From positions 25,460,922 through 25,524,921 of the forward strand of contig CM055102.1 of NCBI GenBank assembly GCA_029204225.1: a stretch of 64,000 bases of DNA, written 5' to 3'. Position numbers and translations under genes: made by a program. Source of the stretch: Diphasiastrum complanatum (taxonomy: Eukaryota; Streptophyta; Lycopodiopsida; Lycopodiales; Lycopodiaceae). The notes under the pieces were generated by a model, which had not been told where the DNA came from, ran no database searches, and worked only from the letters and a program-made list of their open reading frames with translations. Below, piece after piece: positions 1 to 14,524 of the stretch. Each line of letters starts with the position of its first letter. The stretch's first letter is position 1.

Positions 1-1
1 G

Positions 2-770
2 ATAGCTGGAGCCAAGCTGACGAAGTAGGATTGCCCAAAAATAGAAGAAGAAAAATAGCAGATGGAAGGTATACCCTATCAAAACCTAATCGGTAGTCTG
101 ATGTACCTTACAATTTGTACCAGACCCGATCTAGCTTTCTCGGTTTATGACTTAAGCCAATTCTCTTCCAATACTAGCATGACACATTGGCAAATGGCAA
201 AACGAATCCTAAAATATTTGAAGGGTACCCAAAATATGAGATTAAGCTACGGAGCAGAAAATGAAAGAACAGGAGTCGAGCTGCACCACTACAGTGATGC
301 AAGATGGGCGGGTTGCAAAGATGACAACAAGTCCGTAGTTGAAAGATGTTCAATAGCGTGCGGAGTAGCAATCAACTGGATATGTAAAAAACAAACCTTG
401 GTGGTAGCTCAATCTTCTTGCGAAGCTGAATACGTCACAGCTTCAAAAGTGGCGAATGAGGTAGTTTGGTTGTAGATGATGCTGGAGGCAATTGGGATAC
501 CACAAGGAGGACCATGCATGATGATGATGGATTCTCAAAGTGCCATTTATCTGTCTCAGGATCCTGTCTTCCATTCAAAGACAAAACACATACCTCAGAA
601 GTACCATCACACTCGAGATTTGATCTCGAAAGGAGAGCTCCAGGTCCAGTACATAAAGTCTGAAGACATGATTGCAGATCTGCTCACGAAGCTACATGAC
701 AAGCCACTCTTCGCAAAACAAAGAAAGATAATTGGATTAAACGTGCAAAGCTACAAGGTTCAAGAGGGAG
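2..770 (+). pseudogene. Copia pol 3' end: RT tail and RNase H, broken by a stop
   Basis: C-terminal part of a Ty1/Copia polyprotein. Visible motifs are the RT-tail pattern GSLMYLTICTRPDLAFSV, the RNase H start YSDARWAG (usually SDADWAG, so one acidic residue is changed), SSCEAEYV, then DSQSAIYLSQDPVFHSKTKHI-like sequence and a terminal ADLLTK. The frame is continuous from base 62 except for a TAG at 473..475 after VVWL; the same frame resumes directly with MMLEAIG. The element is therefore dead. It ends in a short purine tract (762..770) abutting a candidate LTR. The 5' part lies left of the window. Confidence 0.9.
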
Positions 771-1505
771 TGTCAAAAATGGTGAACTCCTGCAGCTTTG
801 CCGCAATGCAAAGCGAAGCGACACGAAGCGAAGGTCGAATGGCAAACAATTCACGAAAGTCAACGTACCTCGAAACCCTAAGACACAAAACGAAGCAAAA
901 TTTGAAGGTTGAATGATTCGCGAAAGTCAAACATGCCTCCGGAACCCAAAAGACACGACAAAACACGAAACGAAAAGAAACAAAAAAAATTCTTTCTCAC
1001 TGTCAACTGGTAGCTCAACGGGCATGGAGGCTTAAACTTCATGCTCAGTTGAAACAGTTAGCAATAACGGAGAGTAACTGGTTAGTTGATAAGTGTTAAC
1101 TACTCTTGTAATTCTTTGTTTAGCTATCTTGTAAACTCCACACATTGGAGATATAAACTTTTTTTTGGATCAAAAGAATATACTGAGAATGTCGTGAGTA
1201 GAGTAGAAAAGAAAAAGAATAGAAACGAAATAGCTGTGCATGAAAGTCTGCCAACGAGTAGAACACAACGAAAGAGCAGAGCGTCAGGCCGCCAACAAGC
1301 GAGACACTGATTATCTCGCTCTAAAAATTAAACTGATAATACAGTTGCTCTATCTTGTGCATCTCCTTGTCTTCCGTTGCCTTGATTGCTAGAATGATAT
1401 ATGTTCTGTGATTTGTAGTCGCATGTCTAGGGTCCTGCAAGCTTCCGCACAAGAAAATTCAAAAGAAACAAATCCGTTTGTGATACACCAAACCCGTTCA
1501 CGACA
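771..1505 (+). repeat. Candidate 3' LTR of the Copia relic at the left edge
   Basis: The sequence starts TGTCAAAA right after the purine tract that ends the pol frame, the expected place of a Copia 3' LTR. A TATA-like TATAAA lies at 1152..1157. The right end is put at a CGACA at 1501..1505, which is uncertain because no second LTR copy is in the window for comparison. Confidence 0.5.
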
Positions 1506-2036
1506 GATACTTGATGAACAACTTTTTCAAAGCATTGAATTAATTTGTTGAAAGTTGTGCTCCAACTTGTACTATCTTCTCATCTTCACCTGGTTCAGCT
1601 AGATTCATAGGTTTTGTCCTAGCTCCATCGTAGGCTTCTTGCATTTTTGGCACTTTGTCCTCAGGTTTTCGATGAGCTTTTGGCACAACCATTTAAGTGA
1701 TTTTTATTCAAAATAGTAATTGTGTATTATTTTTGAGTTTTGGTCTAACTGGTTTAGCTACTGTCAAATTTGTGAAAAGTTTTGAGCTAATAAGACACCG
1801 ATATATGAGATATTTTCATTTTTAGAATGTCGAATTACTTGATCAAGTCTTTTTTTTTTTCTAAAAAAAATAGTTTCTGATATCATAATTTAATGATCAA
1901 GTTTTTACAAATCAGATCAAAAGATAAGATTGATTTTGAAAAATCTAGATCCAATCTTTGAGAATTTTAGATCCAATCTCATTTGCACAGATATATCTTA
2001 CAGGTTTACCATTTTTTCTAAAGAAATTATGAAAAG
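1506..2036. other. AT-rich stretch, nothing recognised
   Basis: AT-rich sequence with short T and A runs. No coding frame, RNA gene or terminal repeat could be supported. It precedes a Gypsy-type gag frame and may be that element's leader. Confidence 0.4.
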
Positions 2037-2585
2037 ATGGCAGAATCATATTCAAAACCAGAGGTTCAAAGACCCCAACCCCATCTTATCATCAGCCGAA
2101 CATCTCATTTAGCATTGCCGAAGTATAATGGAGTTACATATCCAATCAGATTCCGTAAGATCTTTACTAAATCTTGTGAAGTCTATAGTGAAGTGAACCC
2201 AAAAGATAAACTTAAACTTTTCTCTATGTCCTTGACTGGTGTTGCGCAAGGTTGGTTTTATAATAAAGACTTGACAGAACGATGTGATTGGAAAGTAGTT
2301 AAATCTGGACTGGTTACGAGGTTGAAATCCAATAAGTTCTTGGAAGATCCTTTCATGTTATCAAGTAAAATCAAAATGGAAAAGAAAGAGATGGTGTGTG
2401 ATTATAGTGAACGTATCAAGCATTTTTTATTTGAATGTGAACTTGATCTTCTAAATGATGAGGCTATGATTATGTGGTTCTTGGTTGGATTGCCAAAACA
2501 TACCATATGTGAGTTTAAACGCCATGAACGATACTTGACATTACCAAACATATTAGATCACAAAAAACTTAGTTTCTTTGTTTGA
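2037..2585 (+). pseudogene. Ty3/Gypsy-type gag fragment (Retrotrans_gag)
   Basis: An open frame of 182 codons resembling the plant Retrotrans_gag capsid domain. The signature is LPKYNG near the start, KLKLFSMSLTGVAQGWFY (the usual 'L.G.A..WF' block), W near KVVKSGLVTRL, a YSERI block and WFLVGLPK. It ends soon after the capsid domain with no zinc knuckle or protease in frame. Gypsy protease sequence on the same strand appears about 1.2 kb downstream, beyond an inverted Copia piece, so both may once have been one element. Confidence 0.7.
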
Positions 2586-3282
2586 ACCTTTGCCAATGTC
2601 ATCAGTCAATCCATCATACTATTTCTGGTCATCAGTGAGTTAGGAGAATGTTAAGAGTAGGTTTTTGAGATTCTGATAGATTTATGTCGAAAAACTATCC
2701 TTCTTTCACATAAATATCCGTAATTCTCTTGAACCTTTGCTTGAACCTCGCTAGTCTTTCTAAGATTTCCAAATTTAGTAATCTATCAGTTTTGAGTTCG
2801 ACGAAGATTAGTTCTATTGGAATTGTTCAAAAAATTCCATTTTAACCCTTGCCAAGCTACAAAAGATTCATCCTTTGCAAAAAGAACCTTCGCAAGTTCT
2901 ACCACATATATTTTTTTATCAGATCTATCTCTAATTAAACGGCCGAAGGTTAGTGTCCATCGGCTATCACATTGATAATAATTGATGCAATCATAGTAGA
3001 AGTTGTTGTCATTTGCCTTGTGGTGTATGGTGGCATTCCAACATGTGGCTCATCATCTGAATCTTCATGAGTCTTCGTGTATAGCTTCATCCATTGCCTG
3101 TTGCAATGTCAAGTACTGTTCATGACGTTTGAGCTCACAAAAAGATAGTTTTCCAACAAAAATAAATCAGAAAATCAGAGAACGCTTAGTTTACTTTCTA
3201 TTTTTAGAATTAATCTTCGTCGACCTAGCTAATAGTAGATTTAGCAAGCTCTTGGTAATTGATGGTACAAAAAAGACATTGT
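2586..3282. other. Intervening repeat sequence, nothing recognised
   Basis: No gene is supported. It lies between a plus-strand Gypsy gag and a minus-strand Copia protease and is probably decayed retroelement. Confidence 0.35.
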
Positions 3283-3597
3283 CTAGATCCATCCTTTGCT
3301 AGATCCTAGACTTAATGATATGGTACCAATACCATCTATCTTACGTTCTTGATCATTTTCTAAAGAAACAAATTTATTAGCACCATTGAAAGAGTGTAAG
3401 GTTGAGAATGTGTCCTTTTGGAAAGTCATGTGGGAGCTAGCCCCACTATCAATCCACCAAGTGTCCTTTGAGTTGCTTTTGCTTGTTGGAGTGGATGTAG
3501 ATGCCATCAAAGATGAGATCTCCTCATCTCCATCCTCTTCATATGCAAGGTTCCCTTGTTTGTCCTCCTTCTCTTTGCTCTTAGCCTCTTGTAGCAT
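3283..3597 (-). pseudogene. Copia gag-protease fragment with intact DSGA motif
   Basis: A minus-strand frame of 104 codons. An acidic, lysine-rich gag tail (KSKEKEDKQGN, EEDGDEE) is followed by the Copia aspartic protease start WWIDSGASSHMT, with the catalytic D-S-G intact, then QERKIDGIGTISLSLGSSKG. It stops well short of integrase. The same family is seen at 44980..45861 (+) and 46126..47081 (-). Confidence 0.85.
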
Positions 3598-3789
3598 TCA
3601 GATGCATAATGCTTGAGGTTCCACGGACAGAACTGCTCGCGAGTCTATTAACTAGCAGAATGAACTTATCCCTCAGAGATTTCCTGCGAATTACACCATA
3701 AGCAAAGAGTGTTCTGGCTGAATGGATAAATTTGAAACTTGATGCAACAATGAGAAAAGCCTTGTATTGTGCCGGCTACGAGGGAACTA

Positions 3790-4240
3790 GTAATGTCCTC
3801 AATATTGGAGCAGCGTGAGAAAGTGAGCAACACAACATCACCCTGCCTATCAAGCACAAGCAATATGAGGCCGAAGCGATAGTGGTAGATGGAGGATATG
3901 GTGTCAATCTAATCTCCACTACTTTATATTAGAAATGGGGTTTAAAAGGGCTAAAGCCAGCAAAATTTGCTATCAAACTAGCTTACTAGTCCTGTGTAAA
4001 ACCAAAAGGTGTAGCTGAAGACATTCCAGTAAAGATAGCGGGAGTGCAATTTGTAATGACCTTCGTGGTGATGGAAATTCTAGAGTTTCCTTTCGCCTAT
4101 CGAGTCCTACTAGGAAGACCTTGGCTGAGAGTTGCGCAAGTGATTCACAACTGGGAATGTCACCTTCGAGAATAGAGAACAGGCAGTAAAGGTAGATCCA
4201 ACCACTTGGGCAATGAAACCCATTACTCCTAAGGCTGATG
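3790..4240 (+). pseudogene. Ty3/Gypsy aspartic protease relic
   Basis: The plus strand reads VVDGGYGVNLIST, then after a TAG the pieces KWGLKGLKPAKFAIKLAY, and further on AGVQFVMTFVVMEI and YRVLLGRPWLRVAQVIHNW. These match the order of the plant Gypsy retropepsin (D-G-G/S-x-V-N, then LGRPWL). Several in-frame stops show decay. The sequence to about 4560 (for example PNISSPKGYTVVG) may be more of the same element. Confidence 0.7.
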
Positions 4241-6590
<2,350 letters not shown>

Positions 6591-6599
6591 ATTGATAAC

Positions 6600-7383
6600 A
6601 CTCTATGAGAGGAATTAGATATCAGCTCTAATACCACTTCTATTGGAAGAAAAATTGTTATAACCAGGACCGTGGAGTACTTAGAGAATGGAGTTACGAG
6701 CAGTTCTTTGTGTGTGGAATCAGATTATCAGTGTAGGAGTCATAGACTGCCATGAAAGAGAGATTGCAAAAGGAATTAGGCGTCTAAGATAGCCATGCAA
6801 TCCTCTAATACTGATAACCTGATATGAAGAGAATGTAGAATTAATTCAGGCGTCAAAGATAGCCATACAATTCTCTTCTTAATAGCGTTTGTGTGAGAGG
6901 ATTGAGAGTTATCATTCAACAAGAATGCAAAGGTGTAGAACAATAGCGAATCTATAAATTGAAGTTGTAAATACAACGATTAGACCACAATACAATTGCG
7001 CTGATAAGCGCATGATCCTACTAACAGATTCAAGACAATTGCTAAGGTTCTAAAATAGTTCTCTCTCTCTATATATATAATCACTAACTCTGAGGAGTCA
7101 GCTACTGATAAAAGGCGTTCTCCGCTATCTGACCTTACGTATCATAATCATCTTCCCAATACAATCGCTCAATTACATGTATATATACATATCAGCTAAA
7201 AAATCTTGTACTAACTTAACTTTACAATTACAAGATTGAAAACAATTGTTAATCTGATCAGTGGATCAGTTCGTTGATGGAGCGTGAAGGCTTTTTGGTC
7301 TAATAGCGAAAAGCCGTATATTTCTGCTGATTGGAAATGCGACACTCCTTGGCCTTTTGGCCGTTGGGCAGCCTTCAGGATTT
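6600..7383. other. Spacer between repeat copies
   Basis: No gene seen. It contains a short imperfect direct repeat (around 6774 and 6842, both with GATAGCCAT) and a small CT/AT tract near 7062..7078. Confidence 0.4.
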
Positions 7384-7500
7384 GTAAGACACCTTCGACG
7401 TTTGGAAGACACCTTTGGTGTTTGAGACACCTTCGACGTTTGGAAGACACCTGCGACGTTGGAAGACACTTTCGGCATTTATAGGACATTGTCTTTGTTT
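7384..7500 (+). repeat. Short minisatellite, unit about 21 bp
   Basis: Four to five imperfect head-to-tail copies of a unit like GACACCTTCGACGTTTGGAA. The small overlapping frames here on both strands are by-products of the repeat. Confidence 0.85.
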
Positions 7501-7550
7501 GTAGGACAGCTTCGGCCTATTGTAGGGCAAGTGTCACCGTTTTTTGTCTG

Positions 7551-9499
<1,949 letters not shown>

Positions 9500-9500
<1 letters not shown>

Positions 9501-9908
9501 ATAGTCATATCTCTGGCCATCAGTATAGTGAAGGATAGTTGCTTACATGTAAAATGTAAATGTGAACCTAATACATTTCTTTTGCTCTTGTACTGATCGG
9601 TATGGCTTGTGCCCTGATACGGCTTTGTTAAAGAGCAGAATGTATTGCTTAGAAATGAAATAAATGATTGGAAATATTGGACGTATTTTTTATAAATGCA
9701 ATTTAGCTGATAAAGTAGTGAATCTTGTTTCGAACATGGATAACAATTGATGCTCAGCTATGGCACCTGTCTTCCTCACGCGACTAACTTGTGCGGTTTT
9801 GTTGTGTGGGATGGTAGCAGGTAACAGCTGGGTGTCTTAAAACTTGCTTCGCTTTATGGTACTCTGTACTGTTATACTTTATACAGCTGTATTTTTACCT
9901 GTTATGCT
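9500..9908. other. Spacer, no gene
   Basis: No supported gene. AT-rich sequence between the body of repeat copy 2 and the next leader. Confidence 0.4.
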
Positions 9909-9999
9909 ATAAATTGAAGGGTTCAAAGGGTTTGGTCTTGACTTGTCAAAAGGGAACTATGTGAAATCTTGTTACTCTCTCTCTAGCATCTCTGATGCC

Positions 10000-10024
10000 A
10001 CCCCGACTACCCTTTGGTCGGGGT
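10000..10024 (+). other. Perfect 8-bp stem-loop in the leader of the RT unit
   Basis: ACCCCGAC pairs with GTCGGGGT across a 9-base loop. It sits between the conserved leader and the first frame of the RT unit and could act in RNA structure or priming; no function can be shown. Confidence 0.6.
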
Positions 10025-10085
10025 AGCACCAAACCTTTACCTTTACTTGTATTTTATGGCTAACAAGGTCTGTTGTATAATGTAG

Positions 10086-10580
10086 TCCACAGGATGGTTT
10101 CATGATGCGATGACTCTTGGCTATGGGGAGCCCCTTCCTCCTCCTAGTCCTTTTGTTCAGACCATTATATGTTGCATGAAGAAAGCTGTTGAAATTCACA
10201 ATTTGATTATTGCTTATGATATGACTACTTGTAATGCTGCTGGCCCGGATGATAAAATTCTTTGCCTTATTGATTTGATGTACATCATGGATTGGATCAA
10301 TATTTATACAAATTTTATTAAAAAGAAGGAATCCCTTAGCATGATTGAAAAAATTTATATGGACCTCTCTAATTATGTTGAATGAATTACTGCTGAGGAA
10401 AAATTTTGTAATACGCATATTCGGAAAGTATTTGCTTGCCTAGAAAAAGAAAATGGTGACTCCTCTATCGATACCCCTGTCCCTTCTACTGCTCCTACTT
10501 CACCGCACCCTCTGATTTTTACCGAGGACCTTGATGAAGATAGTGCTTCTCAGTTAGAGTCTCTCACAAGAAATCTATGA
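10086..10580 (+). pseudogene. N-terminal frame upstream of the RT, family unknown
   Basis: An open frame from just after a TAG, first ATG at 10110, with one internal TGA at 10383..10385 after SNYVE; the same frame then continues to a TGA at 10578..10580. The first part is hydrophobic and mixed, the last 40 residues are acidic and proline/serine-rich (PSTAPTSPHP, EDLDEDSASQ). I do not recognise the family. Its position upstream of the RT and its similar degree of decay suggest it is the N-terminal part or first ORF of the same element; this is inference. Confidence 0.45.
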
Positions 10581-11182
10581 TGTGGGAAATCAATCCGCCT
10601 TTGAATTTTGTCAAGCCAATAGTTGCCAAGTACCATTGGTACCTAGTCATATCATAGAGTTTAAATCTGCAAAAACTGCTTATAAACTTTGGAGCCTTCC
10701 CTCCGTCAACTTCCTTGCACCTACCTCTATTGAACTGTGATGCCACGAAAATGTTAAATATCGAATATCAACATAAATATGGCATGATATACCCGAAAAT
10801 GAAGATATGAGCTGGTGAAGTATAAATCATGAAGAGGCCTAAGTCATTTTTTGAGAATATATCTCCTAAGTACTTGCCTTGTAATTAAGGGCAAGATCTT
10901 TAAAAGGAAAAGACATTGCCTTGGATAACCTTTACTAGGTCGTCCATACGAAATGACTAGATATGAAAAGACATGTTAAACTAGAGTAACTTTAACTCAT
11001 AGTTAAGTATACCTCCTATGGTATAGTTGAACGTATTTTCAGTCTAATTGGTAACTAGACCCTTTCGCGGGAGCGACGCACCTATTGTTTAAGAGGTGTG
11101 TTTGTTCGTCCCGTAGAACATATATAGCCTTCTTTTGTAACCTGCAATCGTGCCATGCTTTGCGTCTTTTCTTTTCAGCTGC
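10581..11182. other. Segment between N-terminal frame and RT, no clear frame
   Basis: No frame could be followed. Short pieces may continue the element, but stops occur in all frames. It could be decayed coding sequence or an insertion. Confidence 0.4.
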
Positions 11183-12369
11183 CAGGTACCCAATTTTCTA
11201 ATAGGGAAAGAAGAATTACCTTTCTTACTTTGTACTTTCAAAGCACACAAAAACGTGTTCAGATGGATTACAAATGCACATGACTGCTATTTTTCAAAGG
11301 TGGCCACGTTTATTTTTGGAGCTCTTGGTATACTGACTCCTCTCCTTATGGAGAGAGCAGGCCTTAAGGCAACTTCATATCGGAGTATCCTAAATGTGGA
11401 TACTAACCTATTCTGACAATGCGACTCATCCACTGAATTTTATCTTAATGTGCCTAACAAAATCACTTCCATGTGGTCCACTGACATTGCAAAATGCTAT
11501 GAAAGTATTCCTCTTAATGGTCCGGATGGGCTAAAAATAATAATACAAAAAATGATAAGGTATGCATTCAAGTCTTGTAAAAACAAAAAACTTGCCTATC
11601 AGCGAGCCTTAAGCAATTTGACTGGAAATGGGTGACCAATCAGACTGATAATTGGACTGTGATTGACATAGAACCTCTTTGCTAGTATAATGATATACTG
11701 ATTGACAATTGCATAGTAAGATTAGGAAATAGGACTTGGAAACAGGTCTGTGGTATTCCTATGGGTTTTGTCTGTTCCCCTACTTGGTGTAACTGGTATT
11801 TGTCATTCTATAAAATACATTTTATGAAAAGACTGGCCAGGCTTGGAAAAGTGGAATAGCTACGTGCCTTCAAGCATACTTTCCGTTATATTGATGATAT
11901 TTGTTTCATAAACAACACAGATGCTCTTGTATTTCTAGACAAGGAGCAACCTCGTATCGATGATAATGCCTTATGGATCTATCCCTTGGAGTACCTCACT
12001 ATTGAAAAAAAAGACGCTTCAGATAACACTTTAATTTTATGAATATTACCACTACCTTTGATTCTTTATCAGGAAAGTTTCATATGAAAAAATTTGACAA
12101 GAGACGGGAACTACCGTTTTCGTTTTTTCAGTATATACACTTAACTGCCAATAGGCCGATTATGAACTCGTATAAAGTGATTGTCGCTCAAATTATCGCT
12201 GCCATGTACTGTTGTAGCGAACAACATACCTTTATAGATGAGGTCAAAAACATTGTTCTTGCTTTTCAAAATAATGGCTTCATGAGAGGAAGATTGTATG
12301 AGATATTAAACAACCTGTTTCTACACGATTTGTTCCCTGGGCTCAAGTTTACTTTACCAAAAAATGCTA
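11183..12369 (+). pseudogene. Reverse transcriptase, Penelope-like/unclassified lineage, degenerate
   Basis: Reverse transcriptase core in the right order: TFKAHK...FRWIT (11234 on), motif A DIAKCYESIP (11482..11511), motif B GIPMGFVCSP (11752..11781), motif C YIDD (11887..11898), then a palm/thumb block with KKFDKRRELPF and NRPIMNSYKVIVAQII (12084..12210). Breaks: TGA 11414..11416 (probably a former Trp codon), a frameshift near 11600-11635, TAG 11683..11685, TAG 11857..11859, TGA 12040..12042 and another frameshift there. It lacks the Copia YVDD context and LINE-type FADD; the K.HK block, YIDD and the downstream 'DKR...NRP' block are closest to what I know of Penelope-like and related algal-type RTs. 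No GIY-YIG endonuclease was recognised. Confidence 0.75.
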
Positions 12370-12993
12370 AATTCTCTCTCTCTCTCTCTCCTTCAGCCCT
12401 GCTCTACTGGTGCTTTTCTTTACGATGATTGCAATCGAAGAGGAACACTTGTGAATGCTACTGGATGTGCAATCATGTGAACGATACTGCAACCTAAGTG
12501 AGAACGGTATGAGGAATGCTAGCTTGCTGATAATAAAGATTGTGTGCTGTGCTTTAGGATTAGGAATGGATGCCTACAACTTGCTGTGATTACCGTTGTG
12601 TAGTAGCAAATTGTGGCTTGCAAAATTGTGATTCGACATTCTTACAATTAAGCGCTGCCTCAAGGAGTAGTAGTGGGCACCTTTACAGGAATTTTTTCTA
12701 CCAATAATTGAGTTATGGTTGGCGCTGGACAGCAATCCAGGTGTATACTAAAAATAGCACTGATTTTGGTTGATAACTAGTCGCTGGCCAGCGCTATCTG
12801 TATAGTGGAATGGGCCGCTGGCCAGCGCTCCTTTTTTAGCATGAACTCCATGTTGCTATAGTAATGAAGCATGGCCTTGCATGGATGCATATTTCCACGC
12901 AATTTACAGCATGTAAGAATTGAAAAAGTGCGATGGACCGATGTCCTTACTTATGGTTTCCAGTGATAACAATGATGAATGCTTATATGTTAT

Positions 12994-13673
12994 AATAGGT
13001 TCAGCTTGTACCATTAGGCTCGGATCTAGGCAATTCAGTTTAGGTCTACTAACCAACTTATTTGGCTCAGAAAAGATCAGCGATGGCCTTCGGCTCCACA
13101 AAGATCAGCCGAGACATTCAACTCAGCAAACATCAGTTGAGGCATTTAGTTCATCATTGATCAGAAGAGATATTTGACTGAGACCATGTTCGATTCAAAT
13201 AGCAGTAGAATCAGCTCATGCATTGATTCGATTCGGATCAAAATTTGAAATCGATTTAGTCCGGAACAGAAAATTTCTATTTGGACCAGGTCTTCTCAAA
13301 TTTTTAGTGTGCCAAACATACTTAGCCTCCACACTCCACAAAAATCTTTACGCATCTATCATTTTGAGTCAACCTGCACATGCATCAGGATTCTATATTT
13401 GCACCAGCATTTGGACGTAAAAACCTACAAATTTGGCTCAGAACACGTGGTGCACTCCATTCGGCTCATTCCTACCCAGGCAGGTCACAACAGTTAACAG
13501 GCGTGTTATGATGTTTATGTGCTTTCTTTTATAGTGATTACCTTCAGTTTTGGAATTTTTTCAGCACACTGTCCACCCTCAGGCACACTTTGATCTTCCG
13601 TTGCACCCTCTCCCTCCTCAATATTCTTTCCAAGCGCCTCTTTGAGCGAATTACCACATCCTCCTCTTCCCGT
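12994..13673. other. Unclassified sequence with loose GATCAGC repeats
   Basis: No gene. Loosely repeated AAGATCAGC/ACATCAG phrases occur at 13070-13170. The similarity to repeat copy 2 ends abruptly at its left edge. Confidence 0.4.
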
Positions 13674-13747
13674 CCTGAAGGCCTTGCTTGTACAATCACG
13701 ATGAGCAGCACCTGAAGGCCTTGCTTGTACAATCACGATGAGCAGCA
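13674..13747 (+). repeat. Perfect 37-bp tandem duplication
   Basis: Two identical adjacent 37-bp copies (13674..13710 and 13711..13747), each starting CCTGAAGGCC and ending GAGCAGCA. Confidence 0.97.
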
Positions 13748-13767
13748 CCGGCAAGGCACCAGGCATT

Positions 13768-13768
<1 letters not shown>

Positions 13769-13810
<42 letters not shown>

Positions 13811-13830
13811 TGCGTGTGTGCGCGCGCGTG
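13769..13830 (+). repeat. (AG)n microsatellite passing into TG/CG
   Basis: About 40 bp of AG followed by TGTGTG and CGCGCG. It forms the left edge of dispersed-repeat copy A. Confidence 0.95.
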
Positions 13831-13839
13831 CAGGGGGGC

Positions 13840-14425
13840 GGGGCGGAAATTTTTTTAAAATGTGTGTGTCAAAAAGAAAAAGACCTCTATGTGTTGTTTT
13901 TTTTACAATTTTTTCAAAACGTTTTTTTTTGGTTTTGCCTTTGCAAAAACGTAATGGATTCTTTGTGCTGATTATGCCACTTTTCGGGCTTTTTAAAAAG
14001 CATAAAATGTCATTGATTTTTTTAAAAATAATTTCAAAATTCTGAAGCCCATTCCAGTCCGTGTCAGACTGCATGTTAGTCCGTGTCAGATTATGCACGT
14101 CGGACTGCCACGTGGCAGTTTTTCATTGGTCCAAAAAAATCCCAAACTGCTGATTATGCTTTGTAAATGGCATGTGGAAAAGTCAAAGACTCCATTATGC
14201 AATGGAAGGAGCCGGGCACAGCCCATTCTGCCCGGTTCGGCTTTCCAAAAAAAATTAGGCTCGGCCCCTCTGGGCCTCGCCCAAATTTTTTTGGAAATCC
14301 TTACCGGGCAGAATGGCCTGTGCCCGGCTCATTCCATAATACGTGACAGTTTTTGCGAGCACAGCGTGACATTTTTTACGGCAAACACACATTCTCTCTC
14401 TAAAATGGTTTTATACTATACTAGT
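13840..14425 (+). repeat. Dispersed repeat 'H', copy A, interrupted
   Basis: The family module runs: T-rich block, CTTTGCAAA, CGTGACATTTTTGCGGGCACAGCGTGACATTTTT, CGGCAAACACACA, TCTCTCTAAAATAGTTTTATACTATACTAG. In copy A the module is split between about 13951 and 14341 by some 390 bp of foreign sequence that includes the palindrome at 14194..14340. Other copies: 18366..18600, 19700..19955, 19985..20130, all in the same orientation and mostly preceded by an AG tract. Confidence 0.75.
14194..14340. repeat. 147-bp near-perfect palindrome (fold-back MITE-like)
   Basis: Two arms of about 70 bp face each other around a short TCTGG centre. The left arm begins ATTATGCAATGGAAGGAGCC, and the right arm's reverse complement begins ATTATGGAATGAGCCGGGCA. 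The arms are GC-rich (CCGGGCA, TTCTGCCCGG). It lies inside dispersed-repeat copy A. Its RNA would form one long hairpin. Confidence 0.9.
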
Positions 14426-14524
14426 TGTGAGTCTCCGTCGTTGACAGGCAATGGAAGCCGATCTAGCTGGCGGCCGATGATTTGGATGATGGTCGATCTC
14501 ACACATCTCACATATCAAATATCT

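Larger units (their letters stand above)
9909..12993 (+). mobile_element. Third repeat unit carrying a reverse transcriptase
   Basis: The unit opens with the same leader as copy 2 (9909..9967), then a perfect 8-bp hairpin (10000..10007 pairing with 10017..10024), an N-terminal frame (10086..10580), a reverse transcriptase pseudogene (about 11183..12369), a short CT tract and a body (12371..12993) almost identical to 8076..8694 of copy 2. The match to copy 2 stops abruptly at 12993. Compared with copy 2, the RT segment replaces the CT tract and TATA-like block. One reading is that this is the coding member and copies 1 and 2 are internally deleted relatives; the other is that an RT element inserted into a repeat copy. 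Confidence 0.6.

Noticed and set aside
9985-10040. Possible hammerhead ribozyme next to the RT unit (CTGATG followed by a stem)
   Set aside because: The CTGATG is followed by CC rather than A, the stem is not followed by GAAA, and no matching third helix could be drawn, so the hammerhead core is not met.
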